Below, in pieces: positions 36,342 to 45,993 of a stretch of DNA of 64,000 bases (position 1 is its first letter; every line of letters starts with the position of its first letter). This DNA comes from Chryseobacterium sp. ISL-80 (lineage in GTDB: Bacteria > Bacillota > Bacilli > Bacillales > Cytobacillaceae), in the NCBI GenBank assembly GCA_018613055.1, contig JAGGQZ010000009.1:186001-250000 (forward strand). The letters run 5' to 3'. Position numbers and translations under genes: made by a program. The notes beneath the pieces are model-generated. The model was not told the DNA's origin, searched no databases, and saw nothing but the letters and a program-made list of their open reading frames with translations.

Positions 36342-36641
36342 TTAATGCGAGTGTCCAGATGTCATGACCCAGATGGAGCCTGCCACTATGACGACTGCAA
36401 TGAATGCTGAATAGATAATATTGATATTGTTGGTTACTTTATCATCGCCTTCATTGATGTGCATGAACATATATAGCTGGATACCGGCCTGGACAACTGC
36501 GAGTGTGCCGATGATCCACATAACTGCCTTCATCGAGAGAGAGCTTTGAAGGGCAATCCATGCTGCGCCGAAAGTCAATACGAGTGACATGAAGAATCCA
36601 ATGACATGGCTGATTGGGAAGCCTTTAGATTGATTATCCAT
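36342..36641 (-). CDS. qoxD: Cytochrome aa3 quinol oxidase subunit IV
   Basis: 99 residues, three membrane helices (about 13-32, 38-58, 73-94). Pattern ISHVIGFFMSLVLTFGAAW and MFMHINEGDD is that of QoxD/CtaF-like subunits, which stabilise the CuB site of heme-copper oxidases. Last gene of qoxABCD, one base after qoxC. Confidence 0.93.
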   Translation of the reverse strand: MDNQSKGFPISHVIGFFMSLVLTFGAAWIALQSSLSMKAVMWIIGTLAVVQAGIQLYMFMHINEGDDKVTNNINIIYSAFIAVVIVAGSIWVMTSGHSH

Positions 36642-36642
36642 A

Positions 36643-37248
36643 TTACATCACCAACCCTCTTAGATATACGAAAGTAAAGATGAAGATCCAGACTACATCA
36701 AGGAAGTGCCAGTACAGTCCAAAGATGAACGTCTTGCGGGCTGTCACAGGTGTCAAACCTCTTTGCAGCATCTGGATGATCAGCAGGATTGCCCAGCCGA
36801 TCCCGATTGTGACGTGCAATCCGTGCGTTCCCAGCAGGACGAAGAAGCTGGACAGGAATGCGCTTGTTTGCATCGTTGCCCCTTCATGTACATAGTGCAT
36901 GAATTCGCGGATCTCCATGAATAAGAATCCGCCGCCGAGCAATAATGTAAAGACTAGCCACATCAGCATGCCCTTGATATTGCTTCGGCGCATCTCGAAA
37001 ATCGAAATGCCCATCGTAAAACTGCTTGTCAACAGCAGGAAGGTTTGAATTAACACGTCTTTTACGATAAAAATATCACTCTGTGTGGGACCTCCCGCAT
37101 GGCGCTCACCGAGCACACCATACACGCCGAAAAGGGTAGCGAAAAGGACAATTTCTGCTCCAAGGAAGATCCAAAAGCCAAGGATATTCATCCTATTTTG
37201 TTCTGTCTGGTATTCAAGCGGCAAAGCGGCGTTGACTTTAGCTGACAT
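36643..37248 (-). CDS. qoxC: Cytochrome aa3 quinol oxidase subunit III
   Basis: 201 residues, five membrane helices. Motifs NILGFWIFLGAEIVLFATLF and GTHGLHVTIGIGWAILL with WHFLDVVWIFIFTFVYL are those of oxidase subunit III (COX3 fold, short bacterial form). Starts within the last 11 bases of qoxB, so it is translationally coupled. Confidence 0.95.
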   Translation of the reverse strand: MSAKVNAALPLEYQTEQNRMNILGFWIFLGAEIVLFATLFGVYGVLGERHAGGPTQSDIFIVKDVLIQTFLLLTSSFTMGISIFEMRRSNIKGMLMWLVFTLLLGGGFLFMEIREFMHYVHEGATMQTSAFLSSFFVLLGTHGLHVTIGIGWAILLIIQMLQRGLTPVTARKTFIFGLYWHFLDVVWIFIFTFVYLRGLVM

Positions 37249-39217
37249 GGTTCTTCACTCCTTTGTTCGCGCCTTTTCTCCATTTGCGTTCCGTTTCAGA
37301 AATTTCATCTTTGTGAACATGGAATCCTTCATCATAATCGAATGAACGGAAAGCCAATCCGGCAAAAATTCCAAGTGCGGCAATGCCGGCAGCAATTGTC
37401 CATTCAAATACAAGCAGGAACCCTGAGATTCCGAATACTGCACCCATATAAATCGGGATCCAGGTGTTGCTAGGCAAGTGGATTTCTTCAATCTCATCTT
37501 CATTCAAAGGCTGAATTTCATTGTTCTTTTTCATATGCCAGAAAGCATCAAGCTTTGTTACTTCCGGAAGGGAAGCAAAGTTATAATGCTGTACAGGTGT
37601 AGCAGTAGCCCATTCAAGTGTTCTTGCATCCCAAGGGTCATTGCCGATGTTGCGGTCTGCGTTACGGGCGCTCCAGTAAATATTGTAGACAAGTGCCGCA
37701 AAGCCGGCTGCAAGAATGATTGAACCTGCTGCAGAAAGCATCATCAATGGACCAAATCCTGTTTCGGCAGAATATGTGTACGCACGGCGGACCGCACCAT
37801 CAAGTCCCAAGAAGAACATTGGCATGAATGTGACATTAAAGCCCACTACAAACAGCCAGAAATGCCATTTACCGATTTTTTCATTCAGCATATAGCCGAA
37901 CATCTTAGGCCACCAGTAGTAAAGGCCGGCAAAGATCGGGAACACAACTCCAGGAATCAATACATAGTGGAAGTGTGCTACCAGGAACAATGTGTTGTGG
38001 TACTGGTAATCGGCTGCAGCCATAGCAAGCATGACGCCAGTCACACCGCCGATAACAAAGTTAGGAACGAATGCAAGTGCCCAGAGCATGGATGTCGTAA
38101 ACTTGATCCGTCCTTTTCTCATGGTGAACAACCAGTTAAACACCTTCACTCCGGTCGGAATGGCAATCGCCATTGTTGTGATCGAGAAGAACGAGTTCAC
38201 TGCAGCATTATTGCCCATTGTGAAGAAATGGTGAACCCAAACAAGCATACTCAAGACGGATATCATCACAATTGAGATGACCATTGATTTATAACCGTAA
38301 AGAGTTTTGCGGGCGAAAGTCGAGATAATATCTGATAACATCCCGAAAGCTGGCAGGACGACAATATAAACTTCAGGGTGTCCCCATAACCAGAACAGGT
38401 TTGCCCATAGCATATCCATGCCGCCGCCGGAAATCGTGAAGAAGTGTGTCCCGAATGTGCGGTCAAATGTCATCAATGCAAGCGCCACAGTAAAAATAGG
38501 GAAGCTGGCAACGATAATGATTGATGTAATGAATGATGTCCATGTGAACATTGGCATCTTCATCAAGGTCATGCCTTTAGTTCTCATTTTTAATACTGTG
38601 ACAACGAAGTTAATACCTGTCATCAATGTACCTGCACCGGCAATTTGCAAGGCAACTGCATAGAAGTTATTCCCAATGCCCGGACTAAATTCTTTTCCGG
38701 CAAGAGGGAAGTAGGAAGTCCAGCCTGCATCGGGTGAACCACCGATAATGAATGAAATGTTAAAGAGCGCAGCACCACTTACAGTCAGCCAGAAGCTAAG
38801 TGCATTCAGTTGTGGAAAAGCGACGTCACGAGCGCCGATCTGCAATGGAACAGCAAAGTTCATGAGACCGATCAATAGCGGCATCGCCACAAAAAGGATC
38901 ATGATGACACCGTGGGTCGTAAAGACTTCATTGTAATGTTGTGCATTCAGGAATTCGTTTTCCGGTACTGCCGTCTGGCCTTTCATCATCAATCCGTCAA
39001 TTCCGCCACGGAAAAACATCACGACACCAAGCAGGATATACATGATCCCGATCTTCTTATGGTCAACGGTTGTCAGCCATTCAGTCCAAAGGTAATTCCA
39101 TTTTTTAAAATAAGTGATTGCAGCTATGGCACCTACTAGTGTTAGAGCAATACCAATCTGTGATGCAAAAATCAGTGGATCGCCGGTTACGAAAAATTCA
39201 TCCCATTTAATGCCCAC
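37238..39217 (-). CDS. qoxB: Cytochrome aa3 quinol oxidase subunit I
   Basis: About 659 residues, about 14-15 helices. Carries the heme and CuB ligands of heme-copper oxidases: THGVIMI, WLWGHPEVYI (His-Tyr crosslink region), VHHFFTMG and LVAHFHYVLIPG. Reduces oxygen to water with electrons from menaquinol and pumps protons. Start set at GTG 39217 (MGIKWDEFFVTGDPL): GGAGG is 8 bases upstream, and this N-terminus matches B. subtilis QoxB; GTG 39226 falls too close to the ribosome site. Overlaps qoxA by 11 bases. Confidence 0.95.
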   Translation of the reverse strand: MGIKWDEFFVTGDPLIFASQIGIALTLVGAIAAITYFKKWNYLWTEWLTTVDHKKIGIMYILLGVVMFFRGGIDGLMMKGQTAVPENEFLNAQHYNEVFTTHGVIMILFVAMPLLIGLMNFAVPLQIGARDVAFPQLNALSFWLTVSGAALFNISFIIGGSPDAGWTSYFPLAGKEFSPGIGNNFYAVALQIAGAGTLMTGINFVVTVLKMRTKGMTLMKMPMFTWTSFITSIIIVASFPIFTVALALMTFDRTFGTHFFTISGGGMDMLWANLFWLWGHPEVYIVVLPAFGMLSDIISTFARKTLYGYKSMVISIVMISVLSMLVWVHHFFTMGNNAAVNSFFSITTMAIAIPTGVKVFNWLFTMRKGRIKFTTSMLWALAFVPNFVIGGVTGVMLAMAAADYQYHNTLFLVAHFHYVLIPGVVFPIFAGLYYWWPKMFGYMLNEKIGKWHFWLFVVGFNVTFMPMFFLGLDGAVRRAYTYSAETGFGPLMMLSAAGSIILAAGFAALVYNIYWSARNADRNIGNDPWDARTLEWATATPVQHYNFASLPEVTKLDAFWHMKKNNEIQPLNEDEIEEIHLPSNTWIPIYMGAVFGISGFLLVFEWTIAAGIAALGIFAGLAFRSFDYDEGFHVHKDEISETERKWRKGANKGVKNHVS

Positions 39218-40211
39218 TGTGCTCACCTCCGTGAGAATCCTCAGTTTCTGATTCTTTATGATTCATAGTTTCAGAGTCTTTACCGTCTTTATTTTTGTAA
39301 TTATCCTTGTCCTCAAAGATCTTACCTGGCCATCCATGTCCTCTGTCATACATTTCAGGATTTGTGTAGTTCTTTGAGTGAGGATCGGAATGATCGACCC
39401 ATTCAAGATGGGTATTTGAGAATGTCTTGCGGCCAAAGTGTGATGGCTCAAGCATTTTTTCATACTCTTCAAGAGTCATTTTTGGTGCTGTTTCTTTTAC
39501 GTCCTTAATCCATTGGTCAAAATCTTCCTGTGTCTGGGAGAGGACTTCGAATTCCATTCCTGCATAGCCCTGGCCATTGAAGTTTGTATTTCGGCCTACA
39601 TATGAGCCAGGATTGTCAGCGACAAGGTAGAGCTGAGTCTCGGCATGGGCCATAGAGTACTTTTGACCTCCGAGCGCAGGAATCCAAAAGCTCTGCATCG
39701 TTCCCGCTGAAGTCAGCTTAAAGTCGATCGGACGGTCTTCAGGGATGTTCACATAGTTGACTGTCTCGATCCCTTGTTCTGGATAGCTGAAAATCCATTT
39801 CCAGTCAGCAGAAGTAACATTAATGACAAGCGGTTCTTTATCTTCGTAGCCTTTAGGTATTTCATCTATTGCATAAATTGTTTTGACTGTTGGAATGGTC
39901 AAAGCAACGATAATCAAAATTGGAATCACTGTCCAAATAATCTCCAACACTGTGCTGCCGTGTTCTTCTGGTGGCTCATACTCCAAATTGTCTTTTCGCT
40001 CACGGTATTTCCAGACAATGAAAGCGAAAAGCCCGAATACAACCACTGTAACAAGCAGCATCAAAGCAATCGAAAAGTTGATTAACTCAAGAATTTGCCT
40101 TGCGATTGGTCCCTCTGGGTTGAATACCACCATATTGTTTTCACAGCCGCTAAGCAACAGCATAGCCATGATCGAGGTGAGGGAGACCAAAAAAAGTTTT
40201 GATTTCTTCAT
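39207..40211 (-). CDS. qoxA: Cytochrome aa3 quinol oxidase subunit II (lipoprotein)
   Basis: About 334 residues. Lipoprotein signal with lipobox LLSGC, two helices (about 35-60 and 85-105), then the external cupredoxin-like domain. It lacks the Cys/His set of a CuA centre, as expected for a quinol rather than cytochrome c oxidase. The C-terminal tail is very charged (Lys/Asp/Glu/His rich, ending HGGEHSGH). Start at ATG 40211 with AAAGGAG upstream; the TTG at 40229 precedes the ribosome site. First gene of qoxABCD. Confidence 0.95.
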   Translation of the reverse strand: MKKSKLFLVSLTSIMAMLLLSGCENNMVVFNPEGPIARQILELINFSIALMLLVTVVVFGLFAFIVWKYRERKDNLEYEPPEEHGSTVLEIIWTVIPILIIVALTIPTVKTIYAIDEIPKGYEDKEPLVINVTSADWKWIFSYPEQGIETVNYVNIPEDRPIDFKLTSAGTMQSFWIPALGGQKYSMAHAETQLYLVADNPGSYVGRNTNFNGQGYAGMEFEVLSQTQEDFDQWIKDVKETAPKMTLEEYEKMLEPSHFGRKTFSNTHLEWVDHSDPHSKNYTNPEMYDRGHGWPGKIFEDKDNYKNKDGKDSETMNHKESETEDSHGGEHSGH

Positions 40212-40326
40212 CACTGCAGCTCCTTTCAAATTTCAACATTGTTCATTTTATCACAAACTTATGTTCATTTGTTCACAATGTTGTCAAAAGTTAACCGAAA
40301 ATGAACGGTAAGTTGTGGCAAAAAGG

Positions 40327-40342
40327 TGTGATAAATATCACA
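40327..40342 (-). promoter_or_regulatory. Fnr/Crp-type operator upstream of qoxABCD
   Basis: TGTGATAAATATCACA is a perfect TGTGA-N6-TCACA palindrome (extended to 8-base arms GTGTGATA and TATCACAC), the consensus for Fnr of Bacillus and other Crp-family regulators. A -35-like TTGACA is seen on the minus strand about 50 bases nearer to the gene, with TTGTGAAC sequences between. A role in oxygen-dependent control of qox is inferred. Confidence 0.6.
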
Positions 40343-40344
40343 CT

Positions 40345-40776
40345 GCTTTATTTGTAATCATTCTAACATGGAAATTGTTACGGATTTGAAGACAAATGTG
40401 AACAAATTATGAAAACAAAAAATGTCATATTAGTGAATTTCGTCATGCACATATTGACGAATAAAAGGTGGGCCTTATTGCAATTCCAGGCTAAATTCTA
40501 TTTTTTATTTTACTTTTTAACGATTCTATATATATTTTTCTATTATTTCTCTCATCCTACTCACATAAACTAGCGACAATCTTTTAATGATCGTCTTGCT
40601 TGCAAGCTGTTTTTTATGTGCCAAAGCTCCCAAGCAGTAGGGTGCATTTTTTTCATATTATATATCTCCCATAATTCCATAGAATTTTCAGAGTGCAATT
40701 TCAATGGTTAATAAGCCCAATTATGGTACGATTAAAAAGACTGAGAACAGGTCTTAATCGGAGTAGAGGTGTAATC
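40345..40776. other. Intergenic region between qox promoter and SDR gene
   Basis: About 430 bases, AT-rich, no ORF with a ribosome site. Holds TTTGAAGACAAATGTGAACAAA near 40385, a self-complementary GCTTGCAAGC before a T-run near 40600-40613, and the ribosome site for the SDR. I see no riboswitch or RNA gene. Confidence 0.5.
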
Positions 40777-41670
40777 ATGTTATTAGAGAATTTAACAGGA
40801 AAAACCGCCATCATCACTGGTGCAAACAGCGGGATAGGCTTTGAGGCAGCGAAGGATTTTTCTGCAAAAGGAGCATTTGTCATCCTGGCTGTTAGGAACA
40901 TGGAAAAGGGTAAGGCAGCGGTCGAAGCTATCCTCCAGGGGAATCCCCAGGCAAAAATAAAACTTATGAAGCTTGATCTCGCAGACTTGCAAAGTGTTCG
41001 CGGTTTCACCAAGGACTTCGTGGAAGAATACGATTCTCTGGATCTTTTAATCAATAATGCCGGAGTCATGATTCCGCCTTATGGAAAGACTAAGGATGGA
41101 TTTGAACTTCAGTTTGGCAGCAATCACCTTGGCCATTTTGCATTAACGGGGCTCCTGTTGCCGTTTTTAAAAACAACCCCTGGATCCCGTGTGGTGACTT
41201 TAAGCAGTATTGCCCATAGAGGAGCCAAAATAGACTTTGACAATTTAGATGGCTCAAAAGGATATAAGGCAATGAAGTTTTATGGACAGAGTAAGCTTGC
41301 CAACCTTTTATTTGCCAAAGAGTTGGATAACCGCTTCAAACAGCACGGACTGGAGTGTATCAGTGTTGCCTGCCATCCGGGGATTTCCAATACGAATCTA
41401 TTCCATCTAGGGAAGGGCCAAACTCCCGCACTTCGGAAAGGGATGGTGAAATTCTTTACTCAACCTGCCGAGAAGGGAGCTATGCCCACCATTTTTGCTG
41501 CTACTGAAGAATGTCTGCAGGGCGGTGAATATATCGGTCCAGATGGTAGAGGGAACCGCAAGGGGAATCCAGCAATTGAAGTTCCAGCAGCAGGAGTGTA
41601 CAACAAAGAGATCATGAAAAAACTATGGACTGTTTCTGAAGAATTAACAGATGTTAGATATACTTTTTAA
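40777..41670 (+). CDS. SDR oxidoreductase, retinol-dehydrogenase/WWOX-like
   Basis: About 297 residues. TGANSGIG cofactor loop, RN after the second strand (favours NADP), DLADLQSV, NNAGVM, Ser in TLSSIAHRG and YGQSKLAN (YxxxK), then CHPGISNTNLF. The longer SDR with HPG after the active site is of the retinol dehydrogenase / protochlorophyllide-like subgroup. Start at ATG 40777 after AGAGGTG; the ORF is open upstream but without ribosome site. Substrate unknown. Confidence 0.88.
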   Translation: MLLENLTGKTAIITGANSGIGFEAAKDFSAKGAFVILAVRNMEKGKAAVEAILQGNPQAKIKLMKLDLADLQSVRGFTKDFVEEYDSLDLLINNAGVMIPPYGKTKDGFELQFGSNHLGHFALTGLLLPFLKTTPGSRVVTLSSIAHRGAKIDFDNLDGSKGYKAMKFYGQSKLANLLFAKELDNRFKQHGLECISVACHPGISNTNLFHLGKGQTPALRKGMVKFFTQPAEKGAMPTIFAATEECLQGGEYIGPDGRGNRKGNPAIEVPAAGVYNKEIMKKLWTVSEELTDVRYTF

Positions 41671-41715
41671 AAGGCTCTATAATAGAGCCTTATTATTTTA
41701 AAATAGCAATAAAAA

Positions 41716-41729
41716 TGTAAGCGTTATCA
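41716..41729 (+). promoter_or_regulatory. cre site (CcpA) upstream of the adhE region
   Basis: TGTAAGCGTTATCA fits the catabolite-responsive element consensus TGWNANCGNTNWCA at every fixed position. Lies 126 bases before the small gene at 41855 and ~500 before adhE. Confidence 0.6.
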
Positions 41730-41778
41730 TACTAACTGACAATGGTGTTGTTCACATTGGTAAATTATAGTTCAAATA

Positions 41779-41796
41779 TTGTTCAATATTTCACAT
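41779..41796 (+). promoter_or_regulatory. Rex-like site upstream of the small gene 41855
   Basis: TTGTTCAATATTTCACAT agrees with the Rex palindrome TTGTGAAATATTTCACAA at 15 of 18 positions. Confidence 0.5.
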
Positions 41797-41854
41797 ACTA
41801 TTATTCTTTCAATATGATAATCTTTAATTAGAAAGAAAAAAAGGAGTGATCAAA

Positions 41855-42082
41855 ATGATGTACTGCGAATTCAAACCATTCTCCACCGATACTGAGACTT
41901 ATACACAGGAAATGCTTGAGGAGCTAATCGGTGATGAATTCGAAGCAATGATGTTCAAGGATGATGAGAAAATTCCAGCCTATATCTGGACAGTCAATTT
42001 TGTGGTCATAGTCAAAAGAAGTACAAAATTTCTAACAGACATCAGCTTTGAAAAGATCCCCAGGAATCCAGTTTGTGAGTGA
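41855..42082 (+). CDS. 75-residue hypothetical protein between cre/Rex sites and adhE
   Basis: Starts MMYCEFKPFSTDTETYTQEM; acidic first half, then a beta segment PAYIWTVNFVVIVKRSTKFLTD. Possibly a small alpha/beta fold. AAGGAG lies 8 bases before ATG 41855. Shares the upstream cre and Rex-like sites with adhE and may be co-regulated. Not recognised. Confidence 0.65.
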   Translation: MMYCEFKPFSTDTETYTQEMLEELIGDEFEAMMFKDDEKIPAYIWTVNFVVIVKRSTKFLTDISFEKIPRNPVCE

Positions 42083-42098
42083 TTTTTTTTGAGACTAT

Positions 42099-42116
42099 TT
42101 GTGAAATATTTCACAA
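42099..42116 (+). promoter_or_regulatory. Rex operator in the adhE promoter region
   Basis: TTGTGAAATATTTCACAA, an exact match to the Gram-positive Rex consensus. Rex is a redox sensor that leaves DNA at high NADH/NAD+, which fits control of AdhE. About 100 bases before the adhE start. Confidence 0.85.
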
Positions 42117-42219
42117 GAAAACTTCTTTAGTTTTGTAAACACATAAACAAAGACTTCTGCAAAAAAAAAGGAATAGCAAATTGAACAATCATCCCAATGT
42201 TTTAAGGAGGTCCTGAAAA

Positions 42220-44823
42220 ATGGGCACAGTTGAAAAAGTGGTTAAATCGCAACCTTCCGTTGCTGAAATGATTGATGGTTTAGTCGTGAAAGGCTTGAAC
42301 GCCTTAGCAAAAATGCGTGAGCTGGACCAGGAAGCAGTCAACCGGATTGTGAAGGAAATGGCGCTGGCAGGACTTGACCAGCACATGCAACTCGCAAAGA
42401 TGGCAGTCGAAGAAACAAAACGCGGAGTTTATGAAGACAAGATTATCAAGAACATGTTTGCTACTGAATATGTTTACCACAATATAAAGTACGATAAAAC
42501 TGCTGGGATCATAGATGAAAATGAGCATGAAGGCATGATTACCATTGCGGAGCCTGTTGGAGTGATTGCCGGAGTGACACCTGTGACGAATCCAACCTCG
42601 ACAACCATGTTCAAAGCCCTTATATCCATCAAAACACGCAACCCAATCATTTTCGCTTTCCATCCATCTGCTCAAAAATGCAGCAGTGAAGCGGCAAAAA
42701 TTCTTCGCGATGCTGCCATTAAGGCAGGGGCTCCTGAAGACTGTGTGCAATGGATCGAACAGCCTTCACTTGAAGCCACTCAGGCATTGATGAATCATCC
42801 TAAAATATCGATGATTCTGGCTACTGGCGGCGCAGGGATGGTAAAGTCAGCATACAGCTCAGGAAAACCTGCACTGGGCGTGGGACCAGGCAATGTCCCT
42901 TGTTATATTGAACGGACAGCAAATGTGAAGAGGGCAGTCAATGATCTGATTTTATCCAAAACATTCGATAATGGAATGATTTGTGCTTCTGAACAGGCAG
43001 TCATCATTGACAAGGAAATCTATCACGATGTCAAATCTGAAATGATTGCGAACAGCTGCTACTTTTTAAATGAGGAAGAAAGGACAAAAATAGAGAAGCT
43101 GGTCATCAATGAACAATCTTGTGCCGTAAATGCTGACATCGTGGGCATGCCAGCACATAAAATTGCGGCAATGGCAGGTGTGGAGGTGCCGGATGATACA
43201 AAAATCCTTATTGCAGAGCTTAAAGGTGTCGGGCCGGAATTTCCACTATCACGCGAAAAATTAAGTCCTGTACTTGCTTGCTATAAAGTGAACGGAACGG
43301 AAGAAGGCCTGAAGCGTGCGGAAGAAATGCTGGAGTTCGGTGGCCTTGGCCATTCAGCTGTCATACACTCGACAAGCGATGAGGTAATTAAATCATTCGG
43401 CCTGCGAATGAAGGCGGGGCGTATAATTGTCAATGCCCCATCATCTCAAGGCGCAATCGGCGATATCTATAATGCCTACCTCCCATCCCTGACACTTGGC
43501 TGTGGCACATATGGAGGCAACTCCGTATCCACAAACGTCGGTGCCGCCAACCTGATCAATGTGAAAAAAGTAGCGAGAAGGAATGTGAATATGCAGTGGT
43601 TTAAAGTGCCTTCAAAGATCTATTTTGAGAAAAACTCGACACAATACCTGGCAAAAATGCCCAAAATATCGAAGGCCTTTATTGTCACAGATCCGGGAAT
43701 GGTGAAGCTAGGTTATGTCGACCGAGTCCTATACCACTTAAGAAAGCGTCCGGATTATGTTCACTGTGAGATCTTCTCAGAAGTGGAACCAGATCCATCA
43801 ATCGAAACCGTTATGAAGGGCGCTGATATGATGGCAAACTTCGAGCCGGATGTCATCATCGCACTTGGCGGCGGATCAGCAATGGACGCAGCAAAAGGGA
43901 TGTGGCTGTTTTATGAGTACCCAGAAGCGGACTTCCATGGATTGAAACAAAAATTCCTGGATATTCGCAAACGGATAGTCAAATACCCCCACTTGGGACG
44001 GAAAGCCCAATTTGTGGCTATCCCAACAACATCGGGTACGGGTTCTGAAGTGACTTCCTTCTCGGTGATTACTGATAAAAAGGCGAACATTAAATATCCG
44101 CTCGCCGATTATGAGTTGACACCTGATGTGGCTATTATCGACCCGCAATTTGTCATGACAGTGCCAAAGCATATCACTGCAGATACCGGTATGGACGTTT
44201 TGACACATGCAATCGAAGCCTATGTCAGCTGCATGGCCAATGACTATACTGACGGCCTTGCAATCAAAGCAATCCAGTTAATATTTGAATATCTGCCAAG
44301 AGCCTACCGAAACGGACAGGATGAACTGGCCCGAGAGAAGGTGCACAATGCCTCCACGATTGCCGGAATGGCATTTGCCAATGCGTTCCTTGGAATTAAC
44401 CACAGTCTTGCCCATAAGCTGGGAGCTGAATTCCATATTGCGCATGGCCGTGCAAACACTATTCTGATGCCGCATGTCATACGTTATAACGCAACCAAAC
44501 CGAAAAAGTTCACAGCTTTCCCTAAATACGAAAGCTTTGTCGCAGACCAGCGTTATGCGGAAATCGCGCGGATTCTCGGCTTGCCTGCACGAACTATTGA
44601 AGAAGGAGTCGAAAGCCTTGTCCAGGCAATCATCAGGCTCGCGAGCGAAATGGAAATCCCGATGAGCATCGAAGCGAACGGAGTTGTCAAAGCTGAATTC
44701 GAATCGAAGGTCGATCAGCTTGCAGATCGTGCATTTGAGGACCAATGTACAACGGCTAACCCTAAACTTCCGCTGGTATCAGAGCTCGCCGAAATTTATC
44801 GTTCCGCTTTTAAGGGAATATAA
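42220..44823 (+). CDS. adhE: Bifunctional acetaldehyde-CoA / alcohol dehydrogenase
   Basis: 867 residues. N-terminal CoA-acylating aldehyde dehydrogenase (about 10-440) with the catalytic cysteine in [11 protein letters not shown], and C-terminal iron-dependent alcohol dehydrogenase (about 450-865) with [19 protein letters not shown] and metal-site histidines in [24 protein letters not shown]. Converts acetyl-CoA to ethanol with two NADH in fermentation; members form spirosomes. Ribosome site AAGGAGG. Perfect Rex box upstream and a terminator after the gene, so a monocistronic, redox-controlled unit. Confidence 0.96.
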   Translation: MGTVEKVVKSQPSVAEMIDGLVVKGLNALAKMRELDQEAVNRIVKEMALAGLDQHMQLAKMAVEETKRGVYEDKIIKNMFATEYVYHNIKYDKTAGIIDENEHEGMITIAEPVGVIAGVTPVTNPTSTTMFKALISIKTRNPIIFAFHPSAQKCSSEAAKILRDAAIKAGAPEDCVQWIEQPSLEATQALMNHPKISMILATGGAGMVKSAYSSGKPALGVGPGNVPCYIERTANVKRAVNDLILSKTFDNGMICASEQAVIIDKEIYHDVKSEMIANSCYFLNEEERTKIEKLVINEQSCAVNADIVGMPAHKIAAMAGVEVPDDTKILIAELKGVGPEFPLSREKLSPVLACYKVNGTEEGLKRAEEMLEFGGLGHSAVIHSTSDEVIKSFGLRMKAGRIIVNAPSSQGAIGDIYNAYLPSLTLGCGTYGGNSVSTNVGAANLINVKKVARRNVNMQWFKVPSKIYFEKNSTQYLAKMPKISKAFIVTDPGMVKLGYVDRVLYHLRKRPDYVHCEIFSEVEPDPSIETVMKGADMMANFEPDVIIALGGGSAMDAAKGMWLFYEYPEADFHGLKQKFLDIRKRIVKYPHLGRKAQFVAIPTTSGTGSEVTSFSVITDKKANIKYPLADYELTPDVAIIDPQFVMTVPKHITADTGMDVLTHAIEAYVSCMANDYTDGLAIKAIQLIFEYLPRAYRNGQDELAREKVHNASTIAGMAFANAFLGINHSLAHKLGAEFHIAHGRANTILMPHVIRYNATKPKKFTAFPKYESFVADQRYAEIARILGLPARTIEEGVESLVQAIIRLASEMEIPMSIEANGVVKAEFESKVDQLADRAFEDQCTTANPKLPLVSELAEIYRSAFKGI

Positions 44824-44830
44824 CGGATAG

Positions 44831-44860
44831 AAGGGTGGAACAACTTGTTCCATCCTTTTT
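44831..44860 (+). terminator. Terminator of adhE
   Basis: GGGTGGAACAA and TTGTTCCATCC with a minimal loop, then TTTTT. Confidence 0.9.
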
Positions 44861-44980
44861 GCAGTCATATTTTCCGTGGTTACAATTTGATGAACATCGT
44901 TGGGAGGATCTTTTCGAATAAGGTCTAATTTCCACTCTTTAAAATATATATACAGTAACTAATTATTGTCTGGAGGAAGT

Positions 44981-45415
44981 ATGAGCCGAAGGAAAAGCGA
45001 TCATTCAATGGCGGAAGCCAGGAGAATACTTGGTCAGGATTTTTTCGAAGCGGTTTCTGATATTCTTCCCCTTGTGGGACCGAGAATCGATATGTTCCAG
45101 GGTGAACATGAAGTGATAATCGTTGCCGAGTTACCCGGACTTGTAGCGAGGGAGGATGTGAATCTGTCTTTAGATGGATACAATTTATCCATTAAGGGAG
45201 AATTAAAGCGCCCTTATGTGTCAGATGAAGAAAAACTGTTGATTAACGAACGGGCTGGCGGACCATTCGAGAGAAATCTGAAAATCCCTCATGAGTGTAA
45301 CCTTAATCATATTCAGGCTGACTTTTTAAATGGGCTTCTTTTTATCCGTATACCATATGTTCAACAGCATTCTACTCATAGTCGGGAGTCAATCCAAATC
45401 AACTTCCACAGCTGA
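44981..45415 (+). CDS. Hsp20/alpha-crystallin family protein, spore-type
   Basis: About 144 residues. Alpha-crystallin domain from ~35: VIIVAELPGLVAREDVNLSLDG, YNLSIKGELKR, FERNLKIPHECNLNHIQADFLNGLLFIRIP. Small heat shock proteins of this size in Bacillus include coat proteins such as CotM and CotP. The gene heads a cluster of GerP-like spore genes, so a spore-coat role is likely (inference). Start ATG 44981 after GGAGGA; TTG 44966 overlaps the ribosome site. Confidence 0.85.
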   Translation: MSRRKSDHSMAEARRILGQDFFEAVSDILPLVGPRIDMFQGEHEVIIVAELPGLVAREDVNLSLDGYNLSIKGELKRPYVSDEEKLLINERAGGPFERNLKIPHECNLNHIQADFLNGLLFIRIPYVQQHSTHSRESIQINFHS

Positions 45416-45430
45416 CCAGGAGATGATGAT

Positions 45431-45634
45431 ATGACCAAGATCCATTTCAAAAAAATAGACATAAATAATATCACAAATAGTTCCGGGCTGCATACTGGCG
45501 TCAACATTCAATATAACCGAAAAAAAAGAGCCAACATTGCTGAGGGATTTGGGAATATTAATGGAAAGTTGAACAAAATTTCAAAAAATGTTTCCGTTTC
45601 TGAACGAAAAAACGGTGATATCCCACATGGATAA
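45431..45634 (+). CDS. GerP-family-like spore protein (67 residues)
   Basis: The start KIHFKKIDINNITNSSGLHTG VNIQ resembles the common GerPA/GerPF N-terminus (a beta strand, then INxxxxSSGxxxG). The C-terminal half is basic and unlike canonical members. GerP proteins help germinants pass the coat. Ribosome site AGGAGATG; overlaps the next gene by 8 bases. Confidence 0.65.
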   Translation: MTKIHFKKIDINNITNSSGLHTGVNIQYNRKKRANIAEGFGNINGKLNKISKNVSVSERKNGDIPHG

Positions 45635-45980
45635 TCAGGCTCTTGTAAAAATGATTCAAAATCTCACTGAAAAAATTGACGCAATGCAGAAAAACGAGTT
45701 TCATATTCATATTGAAAAAGTCACCGTGGATCACCTTCAATTAGATGAGCTAGCCTATCATCTTGATAAAATAGATATAAAAGAACTCAGCGGTATGATG
45801 AACTTGGGGAATTCTTTTAGTCCAAATCTAGAAACTGTAAAATCCCAATCTAAAAGCCCACAATACAAAAATGAAAAAAATGATTCCAAGGAAAAGCCGA
45901 ATAGTCATAGCAAGCCGCTGAAGAAGGATGAACCGGTTTTGAGTGTTAACATCAATGGAAAAGAAATCTTGTTGGACTGA
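45627..45980 (+). CDS. GerPC-like coiled-coil spore protein
   Basis: About 117 residues. N-terminal coiled coil MDNQALVKMIQNLTEKIDAM, then FHIHIEKVTVDHLQLDELAYHLDKIDIKELSGMMNLGNSF, the sequence pattern seen in GerPC-type proteins and in small spore proteins that contain 'HIEKV..V..L'. A Lys/Ser/Asn-rich linker and the strand SVNINGKEILLD close the protein. Start ATG 45627 (GGTGAT, 8 bases upstream) overlaps the previous stop. Confidence 0.65.
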   Translation: MDNQALVKMIQNLTEKIDAMQKNEFHIHIEKVTVDHLQLDELAYHLDKIDIKELSGMMNLGNSFSPNLETVKSQSKSPQYKNEKNDSKEKPNSHSKPLKKDEPVLSVNINGKEILLD

Positions 45981-45993
45981 AGGGGGCGGGAAA

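Noticed and set aside
40590-40660. Transcription terminator or tRNA-like fold between qox and the SDR gene
   Set aside because: Only a self-complementary GCTTGCAAGC without loop and scattered T-runs; no convincing stem or tRNA arms.
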